The position numbers and the translations under genes are program-made. Under the pieces are notes generated by a model, which was given only the letters and a program-made list of their open reading frames with translations, was not told the DNA's origin and did not search any database. A stretch of DNA of 64,000 bases from Edaphobacter dinghuensis (GTDB lineage: Bacteria > Acidobacteriota > Terriglobia > Terriglobales > Acidobacteriaceae), in NCBI RefSeq assembly GCF_014640335.1, contig NZ_BMGT01000001.1, positions 558,001-622,000 of the forward strand, read 5' to 3'. Position 1 is the stretch's first letter. Each line of letters begins with the position of its first letter. Below are positions 44,341-52,355 of the stretch, one piece after another.

Positions 44341-45195
44341 TTGAAGGAACGTTTGCCGTGCGAGTTCTTCCTGGTTCGGTATGTGCCGGATGTGGTGAAG
44401 GGCGAGTTTACCAACATCGGTGTTCTGCTGCGCGAGGCGGGCAACGCTGCCGACGGCGCAAAGACCGAGAACGCGGTGGTGCGTTTTACGCGGGACTGGA
44501 GCCGGGTTCGGTGCATGGATGCGGACGCCGACATTGGTTTACTGGAGTCGCTCGAAGGCGAGATTGCTGAGCGGCTGCGGATGAGCGCGACCGATCCGAA
44601 GCCGGTGCTGGCACTGTTGCAGGACACGCTGTCTAACTCCGTGCAGATCTCGGAGGCGCGGGCCTCGCTGGCCGAGAGTATTCCGGCGGAGTTGGAGCAG
44701 TTGATGCGCATGTATGTCGAGCCGCTGAAGGTGAAGCTGGCGCGACAGAGAAGTGGGCGTGCCGTCATCGCAGGCGCGATGCGCAGCGAGTTTGAGCAGG
44801 CGGGCGTGTGGGGCATGATGCGCAAGCGGATTGCGGCTTCGCTGTACACGCGAGCGGGCGATCCGATGAAGATCGACTGCGGTTACAGGGCAGATGGAGC
44901 GGATGGAATGATCCGAATGTTCCAGGCCGTGTCGCTTGAGGGTGATGTGGAGGCAGCGAAGGGTTTGGCTTATTCTGCTCCGCGACTGCGCGAGGGCGTG
45001 CTGCGCGTGGAGAGTGCGCGGCTGGAGTTGACGGCGGTGGTGGAGTCGCCGCGGGCTGTCTCTGATGCAGAAGATGAGGCGATGGAGCGGTATCGGTTTG
45101 GCGTCGATGCGATGGAACAGCAGGAGATTCAAGTGGTGACGATCGCAGACCTCGCGCGTGTGGCGGAGATGGCTCGGGCGGAGTTGAGAGTTTAG
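44341..45195 (+). CDS. DUF3037-type protein, partner of the HipA-like kinase
   Basis: This 284-aa protein starts at TTG 44341 behind GGGGAGG. Its N-terminus 'CEFFLVRYVPDVVKGEFTNI' followed by GVLL is the typical opening of DUF3037 proteins. The rest is helical (LEQLMRMYVEPLKVKLARQR) with a C-terminal EQQEIQVVTIADLARVAEMA. The 11-nt gap shows co-transcription with the kinase gene. I recall HipA-like and DUF3037 genes being neighbours in many bacteria; a role as antidote or target adaptor is inference. Confidence 0.7.
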   Translation: MKERLPCEFFLVRYVPDVVKGEFTNIGVLLREAGNAADGAKTENAVVRFTRDWSRVRCMDADADIGLLESLEGEIAERLRMSATDPKPVLALLQDTLSNSVQISEARASLAESIPAELEQLMRMYVEPLKVKLARQRSGRAVIAGAMRSEFEQAGVWGMMRKRIAASLYTRAGDPMKIDCGYRADGADGMIRMFQAVSLEGDVEAAKGLAYSAPRLREGVLRVESARLELTAVVESPRAVSDAEDEAMERYRFGVDAMEQQEIQVVTIADLARVAEMARAELRV

Positions 45196-45236
45196 AAGTT
45201 AGTTGATTTTGTAGACAAGCGCAGATTTTGATTTTG

Positions 45237-45270
45237 AGGCATGGCCCGTGGGCTGTGCCTTTTTCTTTTT
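45237..45270 (+). terminator. Intrinsic terminator in the leader of the portal gene
   Basis: AGGCATGGCCC pairs with GGGCTGTGCCT (two G-U pairs) and is followed by TTTTCTTTTT; the portal ATG is at 45299 with GAGAGGTGAG before it. Confidence 0.78.
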
Positions 45271-45298
45271 AACGCAGACGAAAAGAGAGAGGTGAGGC

Positions 45299-46561
45299 AT
45301 GGGAGTTCGTTCGATGGTGAAGGATGTGTGGGAGAAGGTGACGGGCGTTGAAGCAGCAGCGGATGCGGCGGTGGGAGAGCGCAAGACGACGATGCTGCCT
45401 TCGATATTGAGCCCGTACAACGTGGTTGGCCGCAACGCGCAGAACGCGCTGCCCAAGCCGACTCCGGCGAACCTGCGCAAGTTTGCGGAGACGCCGGTGG
45501 TGCGGCGGGCCATCAACGTGGTGAAGGACAAGATCGCCAGCATGGACTGGCAGGTGCGCGTGCGTCGCGGCTACGACGCTACCGAAGTTGCCGATGCGAC
45601 GGCGCGGATGAATGCGCTGCGGCTGTGTCTCGAAGAGCCGAATGCTGCGGACAGCTTTCGTGTGTTGTGGGAGCAGGTGCTCGAAGACCTGATCGTCGGC
45701 GGCTTTGGCGCGGTGGAGATGGAGGCGACCGGCGATGCGGCGCGGCCGTTTCATCTTTGGGCGGTCGATGGCGCGACGATTCAGATCGACAGCAGGTGGG
45801 ATGGCGATCCGGCGAAGCCGCGCTATGCGCAGGCTACTGGCCAGTCTATGGGACAGATGGGGCGCGAGAGTTTGATTCCGCTGCTCGACGATGAGCTGAT
45901 GTATCTGCGGCTCAATCCACGCACGCATACGCCGTTTGGGCTGGGGCGGCTGGAGGTTGCGTTCGAGACGGTGAACCAGTTTTTGAGCGCGAACCGTTAT
46001 GCGGGGCGACTGGCTTCGAACTCCGTGGTGCAGTATGCGCTGTGGCTGAACGAGGCGACGCCCGAGCAGCATGACCGCCTGATTCGCTGGTGGCAGGATG
46101 AGATTGAAGGCACGGGTCGCGTGCCGTTGTTGAGCTGCGAGCAGAAGCCCGAGGTGCTGCGCTTCGCCGGCGGCACCGATGCCGATCTGCGGCTGGCGTG
46201 GCAGGAGATGCTGATTCGCCTGATTGCGAATGCGTTTGAGCTGCCGCCGATGCTGCTTGGATTGCAGAGCGATGTGAACCGCTCGACCGCGGGCGAGATG
46301 GCCGACGAGGCGTTTCAGAGCGCGATTGTGCCTGTGGCTAAGTTGTTGGCCGAGCACATCACGCGCGATCTGTTTGCGAAGAAGCTGGGATGGCGCGAGT
46401 TCGAGTTCTGCTTCAACGATCTGGAGAGCAGGGACGAGACGGAAGAGGTGCAGATACAGACGACGCTGCTGAAGGCGGGCGTGCTGACGATCGACGAAGT
46501 GCGGCAGATGCGCGGGCTGGCTCCGCTGACAGCGACTGTGACGCAGGAGGAGGCGCAGTGA
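45299..46561 (+). CDS. Phage portal protein
   Basis: This 420-aa protein forms the dodecameric DNA entry ring. Typical features are 'VVRRAINVVKDKIASMDWQV' near residue 70, PFHLWAVDGATIQID, 'YLRLNPRTHTPFGLGRLEVA', a central helix (NQFLSANRYAGRLASNSVVQ) and NAFELPPMLLGLQSDVNRST near 310, then a coiled C-terminal part with DEVRQMRGLAPLT. The stop overlaps the GTG of the next gene by 4 nt. It lies far from the connector genes it should contact. Confidence 0.85.
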   Translation: MGVRSMVKDVWEKVTGVEAAADAAVGERKTTMLPSILSPYNVVGRNAQNALPKPTPANLRKFAETPVVRRAINVVKDKIASMDWQVRVRRGYDATEVADATARMNALRLCLEEPNAADSFRVLWEQVLEDLIVGGFGAVEMEATGDAARPFHLWAVDGATIQIDSRWDGDPAKPRYAQATGQSMGQMGRESLIPLLDDELMYLRLNPRTHTPFGLGRLEVAFETVNQFLSANRYAGRLASNSVVQYALWLNEATPEQHDRLIRWWQDEIEGTGRVPLLSCEQKPEVLRFAGGTDADLRLAWQEMLIRLIANAFELPPMLLGLQSDVNRSTAGEMADEAFQSAIVPVAKLLAEHITRDLFAKKLGWREFEFCFNDLESRDETEEVQIQTTLLKAGVLTIDEVRQMRGLAPLTATVTQEEAQ

Positions 46562-48876
46562 AGATCACGATCGACAACCTGGATGGCGCGGGCGCGGTGG
46601 ACTACAGCAATGCTGTAGCCGCCGACGGCGCGCTGAAGATTGAGCGCACGTTGAATGCTCCTTCGGTGTGCGGCGGGATGTTGGATATCAGCGCAAGCAC
46701 GCTGGCTGTGCCTGCGCGGCGCGGGCGTGTGGTGGTGACGTCGGATGCGGGAACGGTTTTGTTTACGGGTTATGTTGCGACCGAGCCGGAGCGCGTCTAC
46801 GCAGGCGTGGCCACGACCGGCGCGGTGTATCGCTATGCGTTCAGCGCGGTGAGCGATGAGTGGCTGCTGGACAAACAGTCGGCGGTGCTGAGCGGAGCCG
46901 GGTATGCGCAGCCTGGCGGTACGTTGCTGACGACGCTGACGAATCGCGTAGATGGAGCGTTGTTCACAACGACAGGCGTTCAGAGCGGCCGCAACGTTGG
47001 CGTGTTTGAGCCGGCGCAGGCGGCGACGTGGTCTGAGAATGCGGGCTCGCTTGCCAGCGCTACCTATGCGGCGTATCGCGTGGTGAATGGTGCGGTCTCG
47101 ATGCAACCCGCGGGTGCGGTGACACACGCGTTGAGCGATGGCGACGGCACGTTGCAGATCGCCGCGTTGAAGACAACCTCGGTGAAAGAGCTGGCCAACG
47201 ACGTGACGCTGAGCGGCGAGATGGAGCCTGCGGCTTATATCAGCGAGACGTTTGCGGGGGACGGAACGACGACGGTGTTTCAACTTTCGCAGACGCCGTT
47301 TCGACCGAAGAAGACAGCCAACTCTTCGAACCTGTTGACGGACAGCTTCAACGAAGGCGCGTTCAATACGCGAGTGTGGCAGGTGACCGATCCGGGGGCG
47401 CACCTTGGCTTCGGCGCGGCGGGGCTGTCGCTGATGGGCGGCAACGGCTTCGATGGGCAGACGACGTTGACCGCGATTGACGCTGTGGAGCTGGGCGGGA
47501 CGCTGGTGATCGAGGCGGGCAGTCTGCAACTGACGGCTGGCAGCACCGGCATCGTGTGCGGGTTGTACTCGGGCACTGTCGAAAGCGCGAACTGCTTTGC
47601 GGGATACAACGTGCGTCAGAGCGGTGGCGCGACGCTGACGGTTCCGTTTGTGAATGGAGCGGAGGTTGGAACGCCGCTGACTCTGTTGAGCGGCCACACG
47701 TATACGCTTCGCATACGGCTACATTGTGTCGAGGCGCAGCGCGTGATGCAGAGCTTCTACGCGATGGTCGATGGCGTGGTGCAGAGCTTCGGCGGTGGCT
47801 CAGTGGCAGCACCGATGAGTATTGTGTTTGAGGCGCAGGATCTGGGTGCGGCCTCGAATACACCGGCGACGATACTGTATGACGGCGCGGTGGCGAGCTC
47901 GGCGGGGAGCTGCAGCTTTGTCGCGGTGAATAGCGTGCAGTTGTTTGGGTCGATGGGTTACTGCCGGTTGACGCAGACGGGCTCGGCCTGGGTGGTGAGC
48001 ACGCTGGCTAATGGAACGAAGTTTACCCGGCTGATCGGCAAGGCGGGTGAGGGCGTTGACTGTACGGTATCTGCTACCGGAAAGGTTACATTTTTGGCGG
48101 GGCGTGTTCCTGTGACTGGAGAACTTGTAACTGTTCTGTATCGCGGCGAGCAGCGGGCGGTGGCTCGGCTGGAGAACGCGGCGAGTGTGGCCGCCGAGGC
48201 AGCGGGCAACATGCCGGGGACGGCGCAGTGGCTGGGCAAGGCGGTCTCGCCTGCGGCGCGCAGCTCTGCAGATTGCGAAAATGCGGCGCTGGCTGTGCTC
48301 AGTTTTTCGACCAGCAGGGCTGCGGCGGTGTCGGGGACTTACATCGCGGTGAATCCTGCAGACGTTTGGCCGGGAGATGTGCTGGCGATCACGAGTGGGG
48401 GCACGACCATGAGCGTGATTGCGCGGCGCGTGGAGATCGTCGATGGCGCAGCGTGGCCTGAAGTGATGACCTATCGCATCGCGTTTGCGAATGACTGGGC
48501 CGAGGGGCTGGGAGTGAAGCTGTCGGAGGCGATTGCTGCCGATGCCTTTTTGCCGCAGACGGCGCTTACCGCTGCTGGCAACGTACTTCAGAATCTGCAG
48601 CAGTTGCAGGTGGTGAGTGCGACGGGAACGGCGCTTCAGATTGACGCTGGCGTGGCTGCGCCTGCGGGTGGTGGCTTCGAGGTGCGGCGGCGCGACTGGG
48701 ATTTTGGTCCGAGTGTGGACCAGGATTTGGTGCTGCGCAGTCCGGTGCGGAATTTTTCGATTCCGCGTGAGGCGCAAATCGAGCGGTACTACGTGCGGAT
48801 GTACGACGGCTCGACGCCGCCAGTGTATTCGCGTTTTTCGAGTGCGGTGTTTACGGATCTGCCGGTCGGATCATAA
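46558..48876 (+). CDS. Large hub-like tail protein with lectin-like domain
   Basis: This 772-aa protein starts at GTG 46558 with AGGAGG upstream and overlaps the portal gene by 4 nt; the longer frame from 46390 lies inside portal and is rejected. The N-terminal 170 residues (KITIDNLDGAGAVDYSNAV, RGRVVVTSDAGTVLFTGYVA) look like a baseplate-hub beta domain. A concanavalin/lectin-like domain (about 255-430; LTDSFNEGAFNTRVWQVTDP) follows, then beta-rich C-terminal repeats. Probable receptor-contacting hub or distal tail protein; not identified by family. Confidence 0.5.
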   Translation: MKITIDNLDGAGAVDYSNAVAADGALKIERTLNAPSVCGGMLDISASTLAVPARRGRVVVTSDAGTVLFTGYVATEPERVYAGVATTGAVYRYAFSAVSDEWLLDKQSAVLSGAGYAQPGGTLLTTLTNRVDGALFTTTGVQSGRNVGVFEPAQAATWSENAGSLASATYAAYRVVNGAVSMQPAGAVTHALSDGDGTLQIAALKTTSVKELANDVTLSGEMEPAAYISETFAGDGTTTVFQLSQTPFRPKKTANSSNLLTDSFNEGAFNTRVWQVTDPGAHLGFGAAGLSLMGGNGFDGQTTLTAIDAVELGGTLVIEAGSLQLTAGSTGIVCGLYSGTVESANCFAGYNVRQSGGATLTVPFVNGAEVGTPLTLLSGHTYTLRIRLHCVEAQRVMQSFYAMVDGVVQSFGGGSVAAPMSIVFEAQDLGAASNTPATILYDGAVASSAGSCSFVAVNSVQLFGSMGYCRLTQTGSAWVVSTLANGTKFTRLIGKAGEGVDCTVSATGKVTFLAGRVPVTGELVTVLYRGEQRAVARLENAASVAAEAAGNMPGTAQWLGKAVSPAARSSADCENAALAVLSFSTSRAAAVSGTYIAVNPADVWPGDVLAITSGGTTMSVIARRVEIVDGAAWPEVMTYRIAFANDWAEGLGVKLSEAIAADAFLPQTALTAAGNVLQNLQQLQVVSATGTALQIDAGVAAPAGGGFEVRRRDWDFGPSVDQDLVLRSPVRNFSIPREAQIERYYVRMYDGSTPPVYSRFSSAVFTDLPVGS

Positions 48877-48888
48877 AGGGGGTGGGTG

Positions 48889-49104
48889 ATGACGGAGTTT
48901 GAAGCACAGGTTTTGGCTGACCTTAGCGTTTTGAAGAGTCAGATGCAGCAGGTCATGGGGATCGGTCAGCCGGGGAGGCTGACGCAACTGGAGGAGCGTG
49001 TGGAGCGGCACGAGCGCAGCGTGCAGCGGATGCGGGGGTTGTTTACGGCTGCGGGTGGGCTGGTGACGGTCGCGCAGGTTGTGGTGGATTATTTTCGCCG
49101 CTGA
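48889..49104 (+). CDS. XhlA/holin-like small membrane protein
   Basis: This 71-aa protein has an N-terminal coiled coil (FEAQVLADLSVLKSQMQQVM, LTQLEERVERHERSVQRMR) and one C-terminal membrane helix (LFTAAGGLVTVAQVVVDYF) with a basic end, the build of XhlA-type holin helpers. GGGGGTGGGTG precedes ATG 48889; a GTG 3 nt earlier is also possible. It is the last gene of the phage-derived block. Confidence 0.6.
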   Translation: MTEFEAQVLADLSVLKSQMQQVMGIGQPGRLTQLEERVERHERSVQRMRGLFTAAGGLVTVAQVVVDYFRR

Positions 49105-49136
49105 GGGAGATGTGCTGCGGCCGGGAGAACGCGCTT

Positions 49137-49167
49137 TTGCGGGGTAAAGCGTGGCAAAACGTATAAT
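49137..49167 (+). promoter_or_regulatory. purE promoter, near-leaderless
   Basis: A perfect TATAAT at 49162-49167 ends 8 nt before the ATG of purE (49176). A weak TTGCGG -35 lies 19 nt upstream. Transcription would begin at or next to the start codon. Confidence 0.6.
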
Positions 49168-49175
49168 CGAGGTCT

Positions 49176-49682
49176 ATGAGTGCCGAGCCATTGGTTGGAG
49201 TTGTGATGGGAAGCCGCAATGATTATGCGGTGATGAAGAGTGCTGTCGAGATGCTGAAGGAGTTTGGCGTGCCGCACGAGGTGCGCGTGGTTTCGGCGCA
49301 CCGCACGCCCGATCTGCTGTTTGAGTACGCCGATGCGGCGGTGGGACGCGGCTTGCGCGCCATCATCGCGGGCGCGGGCGGCGCGGCGCATCTGCCGGGA
49401 ATGCTGGCGGCGAAGACCGTGGTTCCGGTGCTGGGCGTGCCGATTGCGGCGACGGCGCTGCAGGGGCAGGATTCGCTGTTAAGTATTGTGCAGATGCCGA
49501 AGGGGATTCCTGTAGCCACGTTGGCGATTGGTGCGGCGGGTGCGGCGAACGCGGGCCTGCTGGCCGTGGCGATGCTTGCAACGACCGATCCGGCGCTGCG
49601 TGTGAAGCTGGTGGAGTGGCGCGCGTCGCGGCGCGACGAGGTGTTGGCGCAGGTGGTTGGCGAAGATGAGGCGGGCGCGTGA
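49176..49682 (+). CDS. purE: 5-(carboxyamino)imidazole ribonucleotide mutase
   Basis: This 168-aa class I PurE converts N5-CAIR to CAIR in purine synthesis. Motifs are '[20 protein letters not shown]' with the substrate-binding SRND in place of the usual SxSD, '[19 protein letters not shown]', [12 protein letters not shown] and '[20 protein letters not shown]'. The last 4 nt overlap the GTG of purK. Confidence 0.95.
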   Translation: MSAEPLVGVVMGSRNDYAVMKSAVEMLKEFGVPHEVRVVSAHRTPDLLFEYADAAVGRGLRAIIAGAGGAAHLPGMLAAKTVVPVLGVPIAATALQGQDSLLSIVQMPKGIPVATLAIGAAGAANAGLLAVAMLATTDPALRVKLVEWRASRRDEVLAQVVGEDEAGA

Positions 49683-50875
49683 GCTTGGCTGAGTCGCAGA
49701 AAAAACTACAGGCGGCGCAGCCGATTCTTCCCGGCGCGACGATTGGCATCTTCGGCGGTGGGCAGCTTGGCCGCATGACGGCGATGGCGGCGCGGGCGAT
49801 GGGGTATCGCATTACGGTGCTCGATCCGGACCCGGCTTGTCCGGCGCGGTTTGTGGTCGATAGCTGCATCGAGGCTGGGTGGGATGATGCACGTGAGGCC
49901 GCGAATCTAGCGCGTGGATGCGATGTGGTGACGCTCGAGATTGAACAGATCGCGCCAGCGAGCATGGAGGCGGCGGCGAAGTTTGCGCCGGTGCGTCCGG
50001 GCGGCGCGATGCTAGCCATTATTCAGGACAGGATTCGGCAGAAGGACTGGCTGCGGGAGAAGGGATTTCCTATCGGCGAGTATCGCGCGGTGCGGTCGGT
50101 CGACGATCTGCGTAAGGCGATCAGCGAGCTGGGCGGCAGATGTTTCTGCAAGAGCGCGACCGGCGGCTACGATGGGCGCGGTCAGGGCAAGGTTGGCTTC
50201 AACGCCGGTGCTTCGTTTGAAGACGAGGTGCGCGGCGCGTGGGCCGCGCTGGGCGAAGGGCCGGGCGTGGCGGAGAAGGCGATTGAGCTGGAACGCGAGA
50301 TCTCGGTGATGGTGGCGCGTGCTCCCAACGGCGAGGTTAAGGTTTTTCCGACGGCGTGGAATCACCACGAAGACCAGATTCTGGCGTGGAGCGCGATGCC
50401 TGCTCCGGTGCCTGCGGCGATGGAGGCCGAGGCGCGAAGGCTGGCCGAGGCGATTGCCGATGCGTTTGAGCTGGAGGGCGTGCTGGCGGTGGAGATGTTC
50501 TGTACGAAGGACGGCAAGCTGCTTGTGAACGAGCTGGCTCCGCGACCGCATAATAGCTATCACGCGAGTGAGCGGGCGTGCGTGACCAGCCAGTTCGAGC
50601 AACTGGTACGTGCGGTGTGCGATCTTCCGCTGGGCGAGGTGGAGATTGTGCAGCCTGCCGCGATTGCGAATCTGCTGGGCGAGGTATGGCTGAACGCGGA
50701 TGGCTCGGCGCGTGAGCCGCACTTTGATGCAGCGCTGGCGGTGCCGGGGGTGAGGCTGCATCTGTATGAGAAGCACAAGCCGCGCAAGGGGCGGAAGATG
50801 GGGCACCTGTCTGCCGTGGGCAAGACTGCGGAAGAGGCTGTGGAGCTGGTGCTGAAGGCGAAGGCGCTGCTGTAG
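49679..50875 (+). CDS. purK: 5-(carboxyamino)imidazole ribonucleotide synthase
   Basis: This 398-aa ATP-grasp enzyme carboxylates AIR, feeding PurE. It shows '[20 protein letters not shown]', [30 protein letters not shown], '[19 protein letters not shown]' and the metal-binding [20 protein letters not shown]. Start GTG 49679 overlaps purE, so the two are translationally coupled and probably share the purE promoter. Confidence 0.95.
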   Translation: MSLAESQKKLQAAQPILPGATIGIFGGGQLGRMTAMAARAMGYRITVLDPDPACPARFVVDSCIEAGWDDAREAANLARGCDVVTLEIEQIAPASMEAAAKFAPVRPGGAMLAIIQDRIRQKDWLREKGFPIGEYRAVRSVDDLRKAISELGGRCFCKSATGGYDGRGQGKVGFNAGASFEDEVRGAWAALGEGPGVAEKAIELEREISVMVARAPNGEVKVFPTAWNHHEDQILAWSAMPAPVPAAMEAEARRLAEAIADAFELEGVLAVEMFCTKDGKLLVNELAPRPHNSYHASERACVTSQFEQLVRAVCDLPLGEVEIVQPAAIANLLGEVWLNADGSAREPHFDAALAVPGVRLHLYEKHKPRKGRKMGHLSAVGKTAEEAVELVLKAKALL

Positions 50876-50950
50876 CGAATCAGTAATTCGTGAGGATCGC
50901 GTCTTACGTTTGTTTCGATAGAGTCTGCGTTGCGGTGTAATAATTCGCGC

Positions 50951-51280
50951 ATGCCGGAGTATGCAAAGGACGTGATGCTGGCGCTGCTGGGCGCATCGGT
51001 GGGGCTGGCGGGATTGTTGCTGGTTGTCGCAGGCTTTGTCTTCGCGCAGGCGGGAAGCTTTCCGCCGGAGACGACCGACGACGAGACGATTGAGCGGTAT
51101 GAGTTAGCCGGCAAGATCGGTCTGGTACCCTTCGGCCTATCGCTTGCGGAAGCAGGTCTTTGCCTGATATGGCTGTTACAGCCTTCTCCTTCTGTCTATA
51201 CCACGGCAGTCACGTGGTTTTTCGTGTTGCTGGTTCTGACCGCGTTGTATGGTTTTGTTCTGTTATTGCGCTATCTCTAA
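50951..51280 (+). CDS. Small membrane protein of unknown function
   Basis: This 109-aa protein starts at ATG 50951 and has three membrane helices (VMLALLGASVGLAGLLLVVA, GLVPFGLSLAEAGLCLIWLL, VTWFFVLLVLTALYGFVLLL) with an acidic loop (PPETTDDETIERYE). AATAAT lies exactly 6 nt before the ATG. Family not recognised. The next gene begins 3 nt after its stop. Confidence 0.6.
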   Translation: MPEYAKDVMLALLGASVGLAGLLLVVAGFVFAQAGSFPPETTDDETIERYELAGKIGLVPFGLSLAEAGLCLIWLLQPSPSVYTTAVTWFFVLLVLTALYGFVLLLRYL

Positions 51281-51283
51281 CCT

Positions 51284-51613
51284 ATGAGCTTAGATACCGA
51301 GAAGTTACATCGATTGACTGGCAAGCAGTTCGACAAGCTCTACAGTCAGAACGCGGCGAAGTATACGGAGATGGCGCAGAAGGCGCTGGCCTATGCGCAG
51401 ACCTGCATTCCCGCAGGGGAAAAGGTTCGGCCCGGAGATGTGGTGTCGGTGATTCAGAACGCCGTGCGCATCGATCCGACGTTTGAGAGGCATCTGAAGG
51501 ATAAGAAGCTGAAGCAGCGTTTCTGGCTGGCGTGGTTTGCGGAGTACATTGTGGAGCAGGTGTTTCCGCAGCCGGAGCTGATGAATCCGCAGCCAAAGAA
51601 GCAGGGAGGATAA
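51284..51613 (+). CDS. Hypothetical soluble protein
   Basis: This 109-aa protein is charged and helical (EKLHRLTGKQFDKLYSQNAA, KLKQRFWLAWFAEYIVEQVF). It has no signal or membrane helix and no known motif. It starts 3 nt after the previous stop and is followed by a 54-aa gene after 2 nt, so the three form an operon-like unit. Confidence 0.6.
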   Translation: MSLDTEKLHRLTGKQFDKLYSQNAAKYTEMAQKALAYAQTCIPAGEKVRPGDVVSVIQNAVRIDPTFERHLKDKKLKQRFWLAWFAEYIVEQVFPQPELMNPQPKKQGG

Positions 51614-51615
51614 CG

Positions 51616-51780
51616 ATGTCGAAGACAGAGGCAAATGAGACTGCCACACGCTACATGCAGGAGCAGGCCGAGATTATGAAGAAGTATGGAGACGCGCCGA
51701 AGCTCTCCGGCCCGGACTATCAGGCTGCGATTGCGGCGGTAACTCGCACCTTTCGGCTGATTGGCGCTAAAGCGAAGTAG
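51616..51780 (+). CDS. Very small hypothetical protein
   Basis: This 54-aa protein (SKTEANETATRYMQEQAEIM ... TRTFRLIGAKAK) starts at ATG 51616 with GGGAGG 6 nt upstream, 2 nt after the preceding gene. Helical, no known family. The longer in-frame extension to 51532 lies inside the upstream gene and is rejected. Confidence 0.6.
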   Translation: MSKTEANETATRYMQEQAEIMKKYGDAPKLSGPDYQAAIAAVTRTFRLIGAKAK

Positions 51781-51833
51781 AATATGCTGCCTGATCTGCA
51801 TAAGCGATAGGATTTCAGACGAGTCTGTTTGAA

Positions 51834-52283
51834 TTATTGCGGCAGCACGTCCCAGGCATTTTGATGTGGGAAAGCTAACGCCCAGAGAAATCCGGTTACC
51901 GGGTAGTTATCGGCTCGTTTCAAGCGATTTAGTTCACTTTCGATGAGCTTCGTTGCATCTGGTTGCGTCATAACGAAGAACTGGTTCGGCTCGCCCGTAG
52001 GCACGTAGGCAAGAATATAGAAGAGATTCGCGCGTGGAAGCTTTCGCTTTATGAGCCATGGATTTTTTCGATAAAGTCCCTTGACGTCAACTAAAAACAT
52101 CTCTTTCTTAATCGGACTCACCACCATGAGATCCGCTACTGGCGTCGTATGTCCCGAGGTAAAAGCGACTTCATAGCCACGCTTGCACAGCTCACTCGCT
52201 ACGGCGAATTGTGCGGCCCATTGAGTTTGGTGGCTGCGAGCTTTAGCACCAATTACCTTTTCCGGGTTCTCTATAAAGTCCAT
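51834..52283 (-). CDS. PD-(D/E)XK nuclease-like protein
   Basis: This 149-aa protein has a restriction-endonuclease-like core: an N-terminal helix with 'AAQFAVASELCKRGYEVAFT', the acidic strand VADLMVVSP and the VDVKG motif (D...D-x-K), followed by helices. This suggests Mg-dependent DNA or RNA cleavage. AAAGGAACGG precedes the ATG. The composition is visibly more A/T-rich than its neighbours, suggesting transfer. No methylase, helicase or partner gene is adjacent. Confidence 0.65.
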   Translation of the reverse strand: MDFIENPEKVIGAKARSHQTQWAAQFAVASELCKRGYEVAFTSGHTTPVADLMVVSPIKKEMFLVDVKGLYRKNPWLIKRKLPRANLFYILAYVPTGEPNQFFVMTQPDATKLIESELNRLKRADNYPVTGFLWALAFPHQNAWDVLPQ

Positions 52284-52355
52284 GTTGCCGTTCCTTTACA
52301 TCAGCAAAACGGCATCCTTTCGGATGCCGTATTTCTTAGCCATGAAGTTGAGTAA

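Larger units (their letters stand above)
28978..49104. mobile_element. Phage-derived (domesticated-prophage or GTA-like) region
   Basis: This block carries a repressor with divergent promoter, regulators, a capsid protease candidate, major capsid protein, connector, tail-like genes, tail fibre/esterase, terminase large subunit, portal, a hub-like protein and a holin-like protein. No integrase, excisionase, replication gene, small terminase or tape measure was recognised and no flanking tRNA or direct repeat was found. Terminase and portal lie after the tail genes, unlike the usual terminase-portal-protease-capsid order. Host repeats A/B occupy three gaps between structural genes, showing long residence. 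Boundaries are set by the outermost phage-like genes and are approximate. Confidence 0.75.

Noticed and set aside
29686..45298. Chromosome origin with DnaA boxes at the skew flip
   Set aside because: I found no TTATCCACA-like cluster and no dnaA, dnaN or rpmH; the skew flip is reported without calling an origin.
28978..49104. Attachment sites or tRNA at the phage region borders
   Set aside because: No tRNA gene and no clear direct repeat seen at either end.
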